Positions 39,978 through 46,710 of a stretch of 46,710 nucleotides of DNA are shown here, in pieces. Source of the DNA: CALKAL01 sp051846895 (GTDB lineage Bacteria > Bacillota > Bacilli > Bacillales > Alkalibacillaceae); NCBI GenBank assembly GCA_051846895.1, contig JBPYCQ010000019.1, forward strand, positions 1 through 46,710. Direction: 5' to 3'. Below the pieces are notes generated by a model. The model ran no database searches and was not told the DNA's origin. It saw only the letters and a program-made list of their open reading frames with translations. Numbering within the stretch: the first letter of the stretch is position 1; every line of letters begins with the position of its first letter. Position numbers and translations under genes: made by a program.

Positions 39978-42587
39978 ATGGCTGATAAGTGTTGTAGTTC
40001 AACAGAAGAATTAGCAACTACTGAGCATAATAAAAGCTGTTGCAATAATAGTGCCGAAGTGGAAGCTACGAAAGAAGTGGACAGTTGTTGCAGTAGTCAA
40101 GATACTGCGCTGACAGATACTAATTCATCTTGTTGTAGCTCAGAAACAACTAAAGAATTAAAGGAAGATTCTTGTTGTGGTAGTAGTGAAGAAAACGATA
40201 ACTCCTTAAAGACATCCAGTTGTTGTAATAAGGTTGAAGTTGAGGAGACATCTAATATTAATACAACTCCGGTTAAGGGGGAGAAGATCGAATATCGAAT
40301 ATATGGAATGGATTGTCCTTCATGTGCATTAACGATAGAAAAAGGACTGAATAGACTAAGTAATATTCAAGAGGCTAAAGTAAATTACAATACTGCGAAA
40401 CTACAGGTAGTCGGAAGCAATGCTCTATCTCTTGACACAGTAGAAAAGGAAGTCCAAAAGTTAGGATTTACTGCTGAGCCATTGAAGCAAAACCAAAATA
40501 TAAAAACTTATGATATTGTAGGCATGGACTGCAGTAGTTGTGCCAAAAGCATTGAAAATCATTTAAATAAGATTTCTGCAGTAAACACAGTTGCTTTTAA
40601 TTTTTCAACTGGAAAAATGAAAATAGAGCATGAAAATAGTGTGGATGAAATTGTATCGGAAGTCTCTAAACTTGGTTATAAAGCTTCACTTATAACAAAT
40701 AATAATAAATCTTCAGATACTCCCAAACAAAAAGAGGGATACGGCTTAATTACCTTCTCGGGTATTTTAATCGCGCTTGGATTTATTGGTTCTTATTCTG
40801 GGGTATCACCTTTAATAACCACTATTCTCTATGCGATTGCTATCGTTATAAGTGGTTATAAACCAGTGAAAAGTGCTTACTATGCTATCAAAAGTCGTTC
40901 GTTAGACATGAATGTTTTAATGTCTGCAGCAGCAATTGGAGCTGCTTTAATTGGTGAATGGTTTGAAGGTGCAACCGTAGTATGGCTGTTTGGATTAGGT
41001 AATGCACTGCAAAATAGGTCCATCGAACAAACTAGAAAATCAATCCGCAATCTAATGGATTTAGCACCATCAGAGGCATGGATTAAAGTAGGCTCAGAAT
41101 TAGTTAAAAAGCCTGTAGAAGAAGTGTCAGTTGGTCAGATTGTTGTTATTAAGCCAGGTGATCGAATTCCATTAGATGGTGAAATCATCCAAGGTGAGAC
41201 TAGTGTTAATCAGGCACCTATCACCGGGGAGTCAATACCTGTAGATAAATTAATCGGTGATACTGTATATGCAGGAACCATTAATGACAGTGGCTCGATT
41301 GAAATCAAAGTCACCAAGTTAGTTGAGGATACAACTATATCAAAAATCATTCATTTAGTTGAAGAAGCACAGGAGCAAAAGGCACCGACTGAAGCATTTA
41401 TCGATAAGTTTGCAAGTATCTATACACCTATTGTTTTTGTATTAGCATTAGTGGTCATCGTGATACCACCTCTATTTGGCTTTGGTTCATGGGGTGAGTG
41501 GACTTATAAAGGCCTTGCGTTATTAGTAGTTGCCTGTCCTTGTGCATTAGTTATATCTACTCCTGTTGCCATTGTTTCTGCAATCGGAAACGCTGCGAAG
41601 AATGGTGTTTTAATCAAGGGTGGAACGTTCCTAGAAAAAGCAGGAGCTATTAATGCGATAGCATTTGATAAAACAGGGACATTAACAGAAGGAAAACCTA
41701 AAGTTACTGAAATTGAGGCATTAACGATCTCTGAAGAAGAATTAGTATCATTAGCGTTTACGCTGGAAGATTACTCCACCCATCCAATAGCCAAAACGAT
41801 TGTTGAGTACGCGAAGGATAAAGGTATAAAGGCTAAGGACGGAGAGTTATATAAAAATATAGTCGGTAAAGGCGTTCAAGCAACCATCAATGGAGAAGTT
41901 TATTATGCTGGTAACCTAAAATTGTTTGAAGAACTGGATATATCTTTAGAAGATGTTAGGTCTAAAGTTGAGAAAATACAAAGTCATGGAAAAACAGTAG
42001 TAATCATCGGTACACAAAAAGAAATAATGGGGATTATCTCTGTATCTGATACGTTACGCTCATCTACTGTAAAAGCATTAAATGGATTGAAACAAGTGGG
42101 AGTCAATCAGCTGGTCATGTTAACTGGTGATAATGAAGGTACAGCTAAGATGATTTCAAGCGAAACGAAGATTAACCGTTATTTTGCAGAACTATTACCA
42201 GAGGATAAAGTCGACGCGATCAAACAATTACAACAAGAAGGCCATAAAGTTGCAATGGTTGGTGACGGAATAAATGACGCACCTGCACTTGCGACATCCG
42301 ATTTAGGAATTGCCATGGGTGGAGCAGGAACTGATACAGCGATGGAAACAGCTGATATTGTCTTAATGGCAGATAATCTAGAGAAATTACCACATACCGT
42401 TAAGTTAAGTAGAAAAGCATTAACGATTATAAAACAAAATATTTGGTTTTCATTAGTTGTAAAATTTATAGCATTAGTTCTAATATTTCCGGGATGGCTT
42501 ACTCTTTGGATGGCCGTTCTTAGTGATACAGGTGCTGCCATCATTGTAATTTTAAATGCGCTAAGGCTTTTAAGAGTTAAAGAGTAA
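39978..42587 (+). CDS. cadA: P1B-type metal-exporting ATPase with Cys-Cys repeat N terminus
   Basis: This 869-residue pump would export Cd2+, Zn2+ or Pb2+. Residues 1-85 carry six CC pairs at 5, 21, 37, 52, 66 and 82, spaced 14-16 residues with Ser/Glu/Thr linkers. Two HMA domains follow (GMDCPSC with C113/C116, GMDCSSC with C185/C188). Then come the ATPase core: TGES, the membrane metal site CPC in VVACPCALVIS, DKTGTLTEG, THP and GDGINDAPAL. A CPC with Cd/Zn-type surroundings (late KxxD-like segment in LTLWMAVLSDTGAA) fits the CadA/ZntA group. The six-pair N terminus is unusual. GGAGGTG precedes the ATG. Confidence 0.93.
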   Translation: MADKCCSSTEELATTEHNKSCCNNSAEVEATKEVDSCCSSQDTALTDTNSSCCSSETTKELKEDSCCGSSEENDNSLKTSSCCNKVEVEETSNINTTPVKGEKIEYRIYGMDCPSCALTIEKGLNRLSNIQEAKVNYNTAKLQVVGSNALSLDTVEKEVQKLGFTAEPLKQNQNIKTYDIVGMDCSSCAKSIENHLNKISAVNTVAFNFSTGKMKIEHENSVDEIVSEVSKLGYKASLITNNNKSSDTPKQKEGYGLITFSGILIALGFIGSYSGVSPLITTILYAIAIVISGYKPVKSAYYAIKSRSLDMNVLMSAAAIGAALIGEWFEGATVVWLFGLGNALQNRSIEQTRKSIRNLMDLAPSEAWIKVGSELVKKPVEEVSVGQIVVIKPGDRIPLDGEIIQGETSVNQAPITGESIPVDKLIGDTVYAGTINDSGSIEIKVTKLVEDTTISKIIHLVEEAQEQKAPTEAFIDKFASIYTPIVFVLALVVIVIPPLFGFGSWGEWTYKGLALLVVACPCALVISTPVAIVSAIGNAAKNGVLIKGGTFLEKAGAINAIAFDKTGTLTEGKPKVTEIEALTISEEELVSLAFTLEDYSTHPIAKTIVEYAKDKGIKAKDGELYKNIVGKGVQATINGEVYYAGNLKLFEELDISLEDVRSKVEKIQSHGKTVVIIGTQKEIMGIISVSDTLRSSTVKALNGLKQVGVNQLVMLTGDNEGTAKMISSETKINRYFAELLPEDKVDAIKQLQQEGHKVAMVGDGINDAPALATSDLGIAMGGAGTDTAMETADIVLMADNLEKLPHTVKLSRKALTIIKQNIWFSLVVKFIALVLIFPGWLTLWMAVLSDTGAAIIVILNALRLLRVKE

Positions 42588-42651
42588 TTTTTAGGTAAGC
42601 TGTCAAATATGGATTCGTCTTTTTTACAGCAATATATTATCACGATGATTA

Positions 42652-42667
42652 ATAATCGACAAAAGTT
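42652..42667 (+). repeat. Right copy of the 16-bp direct repeat
   Basis: ATAATCGACAAAAGTT, identical to 38172-38187 and in the same orientation. It lies 11 bases before the -35 box of the leuS leader. Between cadA and this repeat I see no strong intrinsic terminator. Confidence 0.8.
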
Positions 42668-42678
42668 ATTAGTTTAAC

Positions 42679-42707
42679 TTGACAAAGAAAAATTAGTTCC
42701 ATACAAT
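42679..42707 (+). promoter_or_regulatory. Promoter of the leuS T-box transcript
   Basis: TTGACA (42679-42684) and TACAAT (42702-42707) are exactly 17 bases apart. Confidence 0.85.
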
Positions 42708-42724
42708 ATGATTTAAAATAATGA

Positions 42725-42956
42725 ACAGACGATGACTTAGGAGTAGTAAAAAGTATTGATAAGCTATCAGAGAGGTAACGGTTGGTGAAAGTTACCCTTA
42801 TCACTTTTGAACTCGCCTGAGTAGTTGTACGTATGAATGGAGTAGTACGTGCCGTTTTCCGCGTTAAGGAGTCAAGTGAGTGCAAACAATTTGTACTAAT
42901 TTGGGTGGTACCACGGGTATATACTCTCGTCCCAGTTTTTGGGGCGGGAGTTTTTT
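42725..42956 (+). promoter_or_regulatory. T-box leader of leuS (leucine)
   Basis: Stem I contains the AGAGAGGTAACGG part of the family. The likely specifier is CTC (42812-42814) in GAACTCGCC, matching leucine. The T-box proper is TTTGGGTGGTACCACGGG (ending about 42916). The terminator is CTCTCGTCCC (42924-42933) with GGGGCGGGAG (42941-42950) and six Ts. Uncharged leucine tRNA would pair with specifier and T-box and prevent termination. Confidence 0.95.
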
Positions 42957-42987
42957 GATTTTTAAATAACTTAGGAGGTAAAAAGGG

Positions 42988-45402
42988 ATGGCTTATAAAC
43001 ATCAACAAATTGAAAAGAAGTGGCAGGATTACTGGGAAGAACATAAGACGTTCAAAACGAATACAGACAGTGATAAGCCGAAGTTTTATGCGTTAGACAT
43101 GTTTCCGTATCCATCTGGCGCTGGGCTTCATGTCGGGCATCCAGAAGGCTATACGGCAACAGATATCGTTTCTCGTATGAAGCGGATGCAAGGATATGAA
43201 GTGTTACATCCGATGGGTTGGGATGCGTTTGGTCTTCCTGCTGAGCAATACGCGCTTGATACAGGTAATGACCCAGCTGAATTTACAGAGAAAAATATTC
43301 AAACGTTTAAACGACAAATTAAGTCACTCGGTTTTTCCTACGACTGGGACCGAGAAATTAATACGACAGATCCGAAATATTATAAATGGACGCAGTGGAT
43401 TTTTACTAAGCTATATGAACAGGGATTAGCATACGTTGATGAAGTTCCGGTCAACTGGTGCCCAGCACTTGGTACAGTCCTGGCAAATGAAGAGGTCATT
43501 GATGGTAAAAGTGAACGTGGTGGACACCCAGTCATTCGTAAACCAATGCGTCAATGGGTGCTTAAAATAACGGAGTACGCAGACCGTCTGTTAGAAGACC
43601 TAGAAGAGCTTGATTGGCCAGAAAGCCTTAAAGAAATGCAGCGTAACTGGATTGGCAAATCACATGGAGCTGAAATCACTTTTTCTATTGAAGGAACTGA
43701 CCATACGTTTAAGGCATTTACAACACGTCCTGATACAATTTTTGGTGCAACGTATGCCGTGTTATCTCCTGAGCATCCACTTGTTAAAGAGATAACGACA
43801 GATGCACAAAAAGGTGCAGTAGAAAAATATGTTGAAGAGATTCAGTCGAAAAGTGACCTTGAACGTACTGATTTAGCAAAAGATAAGACAGGTGTCTTTA
43901 CAGGGGCATACGCCATCAACCCGGCAAGCGGTGAAAAAATGCCGATTTGGGTTGCGGATTATGTATTAATGTCTTACGGTACAGGTGCAATTATGGCTGT
44001 CCCTGCCCATGATGAGCGTGACTATGAATTTGCTAAAAAGTTTGAACTGCCAATTGTTGAAGTCGTTGCAGGTGGGAATGTTGAGGAAGAAGCTTATGTT
44101 GAAGACGGTGAACATATTAACTCTGACTTTTTAAATGGTTTAGGAAAAGATGAAGCAATTGCTAAAGCGATTGAATGGTTAGAAGAAAATAAATACGGTG
44201 AGAAAAAAATAACTTACCGTCTTCGTGATTGGTTATTCAGTAGACAACGTTACTGGGGGGAGCCAATTCCAATCGTTCATTGGGAAGATGGTACAATGTC
44301 AGCGCTTGATGAAAGTGATCTCCCATTAGTTTTACCTAAAACAGATGAGATTAAGCCATCAGGTACAGGTGAGTCCCCTCTTGCGAATATTAAAGAGTGG
44401 GTTGAAGTAGAGGATCCTAAAACAGGTAAAAAAGGTAAACTTGAAACGAATACGATGCCACAATGGGCAGGTAGTTGTTGGTACTATTTACGATATATTG
44501 ATCCTGATAATGATGAGATGATAGCTGATCCAGAAAAATTGAAAGAGTGGCTACCAGTAGATCTTTATATTGGTGGTGCCGAGCATGCAGTTCTACATCT
44601 ATTATACGCTCGCTTTTGGCATAAAGTATTATACGATATCGGTGTTGTCCATACGAAAGAACCATTCCAAAAACTATTTAACCAAGGAATGATTCTTGGT
44701 GAGGGTAACGAAAAGATGAGTAAATCAAAAGGGAATGTTGTCAACCCAGATGATATCGTCACTTCACATGGTGCCGACACGTTACGACTATATGAAATGT
44801 TCATGGGACCGTTAGAAGCTTCAGTCGCATGGAGTACGAATGGGTTAGACGGAGCACGTCGATTTTTAGATAGAGTATGGCGTCTTTTTGTAACTGATGA
44901 AGGAACCCTTTCTTCAAAAATTACAGATGAAGCAAACGCAGATTTAGAAAAAATTTATCATGAAACCGTGAAAAAGGTAACAGAAGATTACGAAGCACTC
45001 AGATTTAATATCGGAATTTCTCAAATGATGATGTTCGTAAATGAATGTTATAAAGTAGATACTTTACCTAAGGAATATGCTGAAGGATTCATTAAGTTAC
45101 TTTCACCTGTTGCGCCACATATTGCAGAAGAGATCTGGTCACTACTTGGACATACGGATACTATTACGTATGAAGCTTGGCCAACATATGATGAAGAAAA
45201 GCTTGTAGAAGACCAAGTTGAGATTGTTCTTCAAGTGATGGGGAAAGTTCGCGGAAAAGCTTCAGTTCCTAAAGATGCATCAAAAGAAGAATTAGAAGAA
45301 ATAGCCCTTAACCACGAAAAAATAAAAGAATGGATAGAAGGAAAAACAGTTCGGAAAGTTATAGTTGTACCAGGGAAGTTAGTTAATATTGTGGCAAATT
45401 AA
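42988..45402 (+). CDS. leuS: Leucyl-tRNA synthetase
   Basis: This class I synthetase (804 residues) has the HIGH-type motif PYPSGAGLHVGHPEG near 40, the editing domain inserted at about 220-410 with the TTRPDTIFGATY threonine-rich patch and YGTGAIMAVPAHDERD, and the KMSKS loop in EGNEKMSKSKGN. The C-terminal anticodon and tRNA-binding domains are complete. Length is normal and TAGGAGG precedes the ATG. The T-box leader links its expression to leucine supply. Confidence 0.98.
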   Translation: MAYKHQQIEKKWQDYWEEHKTFKTNTDSDKPKFYALDMFPYPSGAGLHVGHPEGYTATDIVSRMKRMQGYEVLHPMGWDAFGLPAEQYALDTGNDPAEFTEKNIQTFKRQIKSLGFSYDWDREINTTDPKYYKWTQWIFTKLYEQGLAYVDEVPVNWCPALGTVLANEEVIDGKSERGGHPVIRKPMRQWVLKITEYADRLLEDLEELDWPESLKEMQRNWIGKSHGAEITFSIEGTDHTFKAFTTRPDTIFGATYAVLSPEHPLVKEITTDAQKGAVEKYVEEIQSKSDLERTDLAKDKTGVFTGAYAINPASGEKMPIWVADYVLMSYGTGAIMAVPAHDERDYEFAKKFELPIVEVVAGGNVEEEAYVEDGEHINSDFLNGLGKDEAIAKAIEWLEENKYGEKKITYRLRDWLFSRQRYWGEPIPIVHWEDGTMSALDESDLPLVLPKTDEIKPSGTGESPLANIKEWVEVEDPKTGKKGKLETNTMPQWAGSCWYYLRYIDPDNDEMIADPEKLKEWLPVDLYIGGAEHAVLHLLYARFWHKVLYDIGVVHTKEPFQKLFNQGMILGEGNEKMSKSKGNVVNPDDIVTSHGADTLRLYEMFMGPLEASVAWSTNGLDGARRFLDRVWRLFVTDEGTLSSKITDEANADLEKIYHETVKKVTEDYEALRFNIGISQMMMFVNECYKVDTLPKEYAEGFIKLLSPVAPHIAEEIWSLLGHTDTITYEAWPTYDEEKLVEDQVEIVLQVMGKVRGKASVPKDASKEELEEIALNHEKIKEWIEGKTVRKVIVVPGKLVNIVAN

Positions 45403-45499
45403 GGTTTGCCTGTGTATAAATAAAGGTATTACGAATTTGCTATAGAGTATCTTTGAGTATATGCGTGGCAAATAACGTATATTTTTTGAAGAAATCATT

Positions 45500-45543
45500 G
45501 CTCAAGGTTCTTCGTTTCGGCATAAGAACCTTGAGCGTTTTAT
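45500..45543 (+). terminator. Intrinsic terminator after leuS
   Basis: GCTCAAGGTTCTT (45500-45512) and AAGAACCTTGAGC (45524-45536) form a perfect 13-bp stem with an 11-base loop, then GTTTTATTTTG. Confidence 0.93.
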
Positions 45544-45839
45544 TTTGTTGATTTATTTAAATAAGCAGTCATAGTTTGCTCTTAATATGAATAAGATATT
45601 AAGATGAAAAATTTAAAAATAAATGAACTAAATGATTAATTAAGAAGTTTGTTCATTAAATAGATCAATTATTAAAACCTGTTTTATTTTCAGTAATAGA
45701 ATCTTTAATATAGGAAACAATAAAATAGCACGAATACATAAAAGTCGAGAAATTTCTAAAAACTGAATTAAGTATTGTTTTGACATTCAATAAATTAAGT
45801 TGGTTTTGGTGAACCAATCTAACTTTAATAGGAAATGGT
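45544..45839. other. AT-rich gap without recognisable genes
   Basis: These about 300 bases hold no open frame with a ribosome-binding site. There is a TTGACA at 45779-45784 without a matching -10 box, and a small dyad TTGGTT-n6-AACCAA (45800-45817) upstream of the ytwF promoter. Nothing else is evident. Confidence 0.6.
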
Positions 45840-45869
45840 TTGACAACATACTTTAATTTTTCATACTAT
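45840..45869 (+). promoter_or_regulatory. Promoter of ytwF
   Basis: TTGACA (45840-45845) and TACTAT (45864-45869) are 18 bases apart. Transcription would start near 45876, at an in-frame ATG that is therefore unlikely to be the translation start. Confidence 0.8.
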
Positions 45870-45901
45870 GATTAATGCAAACATATTGGAGGTGTGAAAG
45901 A

Positions 45902-46210
45902 ATGGATCAAGAAGTTAAAGAGATTTCACCAGAAGAATTAGAAAAGAATTTAGATAATAACAAGTTTGACATCATTGATGTTAGAGAAGATGAAGAAGTA
46001 GCTCAAGGAATGATTCCAGGCGCAAAACATATTGCCCTTAATACAATTCCGGATCGATTAAATGAATTTGAAAAAGGAAAAGAGTATGTTATGGTTTGTC
46101 GTTCAGGTAGAAGAAGTCATAACGCAAGTTTATATTTACAGGAAAACGGCTATAACGTACAGAACCTTAAAGGTGGCATGCTTGAGTGGAAAGGTGAAAA
46201 AGTGTTTTAA
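45902..46210 (+). CDS. ytwF: Rhodanese-like sulfurtransferase
   Basis: This 102-residue single-domain rhodanese has DIIDVREDEEVAQGMIPGAKHIALNTIP and the active-site loop C66-R-S-G-R-R, the six-residue form used by sulfurtransferases. It would carry persulfide sulfur in the cytosol. In B. subtilis ytwF also lies near leuS. I chose ATG 45902, 7 bases after GGAGGTG. The upstream in-frame ATG at 45875 coincides with the transcription start. Confidence 0.92.
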   Translation: MDQEVKEISPEELEKNLDNNKFDIIDVREDEEVAQGMIPGAKHIALNTIPDRLNEFEKGKEYVMVCRSGRRSHNASLYLQENGYNVQNLKGGMLEWKGEKVF

Positions 46211-46219
46211 AAAAAGTTG

Positions 46220-46248
46220 TTGACTTATTATTGAAATCGAGATATTAT
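46220..46248 (+). promoter_or_regulatory. rRNA operon promoter P1
   Basis: TTGACT (46220-46225) and TATTAT (46243-46248), 17 bases apart. It lies just after ytwF. Confidence 0.85.
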
Positions 46249-46306
46249 TAATCTCGTTGCTTTTGAAACGACAAGTTTTAATAAAAGAAAAACTTTTAAA
46301 AAGCTA

Positions 46307-46335
46307 TTGACTTCCATCTCAAAATTAGTTATTAT
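46307..46335 (+). promoter_or_regulatory. rRNA operon promoter P2
   Basis: TTGACT (46307-46312) and TATTAT (46330-46335), 17 bases apart, 87 bases after P1 with almost the same elements. Confidence 0.85.
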
Positions 46336-46382
46336 ATTACTTGTCGCTTTTGCGAGGCATCAAAAAGGTTTCATAAAAAATG

Positions 46383-46412
46383 TTGACATCATTCGACATT
46401 ATATGTTATGAT
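46383..46412 (+). promoter_or_regulatory. rRNA operon promoter P3
   Basis: TTGACA (46383-46388) and TATGAT (46407-46412), 18 bases apart. Confidence 0.8.
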
Positions 46413-46450
46413 AAATGATGTCGCAAAAAGACAAACAGCGATTAAATGAA

Positions 46451-46480
46451 TTGCTTTTCACCTATTAAATATGATATATT
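46451..46480 (+). promoter_or_regulatory. Possible rRNA operon promoter P4
   Basis: TTGCTT (46451-46456) and TATATT (46475-46480), 18 bases apart. Weaker than P1-P3. Confidence 0.45.
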
Positions 46481-46497
46481 TATAGTGTAGGAAAAGC

Positions 46498-46525
46498 TGT
46501 TGAACCTTGAAAACTAAACAAAATA
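46498..46525 (+). promoter_or_regulatory. rRNA leader antitermination region (boxA-like)
   Basis: ACCTTGAAAACTAAACAAAA fits the conserved CTTTGAAAACTGAACAA leader sequence of Bacillaceae rRNA operons, thought to bind Nus factors. A leader hairpin TTCCG...CGGAA follows (46538-46573). Confidence 0.8.
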
Positions 46526-46604
46526 GCCTGTAGTCAATTCCGGATTTTTTCTAGGATTGGGGAAAAAACGGAAGTAAAACAAAAGAAGCCAATCAAACTT
46601 AACT

Positions 46605-46710
46605 TTTATGGAGAGTTTGATCCTGGCTCAGGACGAACGCTGGCGGCGTGCCTAATACATGCAAGTCGAGCGCGGGAAGCAAACTGAATCCTTCGGGAGG
46701 ACGTTTGTGG
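46605..46710 (+). rRNA. 16S ribosomal RNA, 5' end (partial)
   Basis: TTTATGGAGAGTTTGATCCTGG starts the gene, followed by GCTCAGGACGAACGCTGGCG and CATGCAAGTCGAGCG, the universal bacterial 16S start. The V1 loop GCGGGAAGCAAACTGAATCC is of Bacillaceae type. The gene continues past the window. Confidence 0.98.

Noticed and set aside
42179..42643. Minus-strand frame of 154 residues
   Set aside because: Antisense to the conserved ATPase end of cadA, with no promoter or ribosome-binding site; explained by the codon use of the sense gene.
42588..42650. Hairpin GCTGT...ACAGC after cadA as terminator
   Set aside because: The stem is five pairs with a loop over 20 bases and the T-run lies inside the loop.
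42649..43044. Minus-strand frame of 131 residues
   Set aside because: It is antisense to the T-box leader and the leuS start, and resembles no known protein.
45389..45406. GGCAAA / TTTGCC hairpin at the leuS stop as terminator
   Set aside because: Only six pairs and no T-run; the strong terminator at 45500 is the likely one.

Overview
The window looks like chromosome of a low-GC Gram-positive bacterium of the family Bacillaceae. The gene order repeatedly matches Bacillus subtilis neighbourhoods: patB, yugI, yugJ, yugN, yugO; menF-D-H-B-E-C; pckA/metK/asnB; ytoA/ytpA/ytpB/ytqB; leuS/ytwF. Gene control is typical Firmicute style, with FMN and SAM riboswitches, a leucine T-box, a Fur-like box, many intrinsic terminators and tandem rRNA promoters. 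The first bases of a 16S rRNA gene at the right edge fit the Bacillaceae, perhaps a halotolerant genus, but I cannot name one.

Layout. 1-800: 5' half of an ISLre2-type transposase gene, cut by the window edge. 839-4501: riboflavin operon ribD-ribE-ribBA-ribH behind an FMN riboswitch. 4556-6419: a small membrane protein, a DUF1906 glycoside-hydrolase-like protein and a lipoprotein Cu/Zn superoxide dismutase. 6424-11287: patB, yugI, yugJ, yugN and the K+ channel yugO. 11379-20949: menaquinone synthesis, with menA, a menI-like thioesterase and a DksA-like gene on the minus strand and menF-D-H-B, then menE-C, on the plus strand. 20963-23799: Fur-controlled siderophore ATPase yusV, two small unknown proteins and ytkD. 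24127-28624: bceR-bceS-bceA-bceB, a bacitracin-type antimicrobial-peptide detoxification module. 28665-34165: pckA, SAM-riboswitch-controlled metK, asnB. 34152-38137: a C39-like peptidase, ytoA, ytpA, ytpB and ytqB. 38172-42667: an accessory block of bdbC-bdbD and cadC-cadA bounded by a 16-bp direct repeat. 42679-46210: T-box leader, leuS, ytwF. 46220-46710: rRNA operon promoters and the 16S start.

Most of the window is core metabolism. The eight menaquinone genes together cover chorismate to demethylmenaquinone, and four rib genes cover GTP and ribulose-5-phosphate to riboflavin except the phosphatase step. Several genes have start codons set well inside the longest open frame (yugO, menA, menF, menC, bceR, bceB, ytwF), because the upstream in-frame codon lies in a terminator, a promoter or the ribosome-binding site.

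The most unusual structure is a set of tandem arrays with a 21-bp period in intergenic gaps, each just downstream of an intrinsic terminator. Three arrays (9547-9777, 18172-18297, 23883-24050) share one unit. A fourth (21978-22140) has an unrelated unit with the same period, and a fifth degenerate trace (4869-4940) resembles the fourth. One of them splits the men operon between menB and menE. The second notable structure is the direct-repeat-bounded metal-resistance/disulfide block, whose CadA-type ATPase carries six evenly spaced Cys-Cys pairs before its two metal-binding domains.
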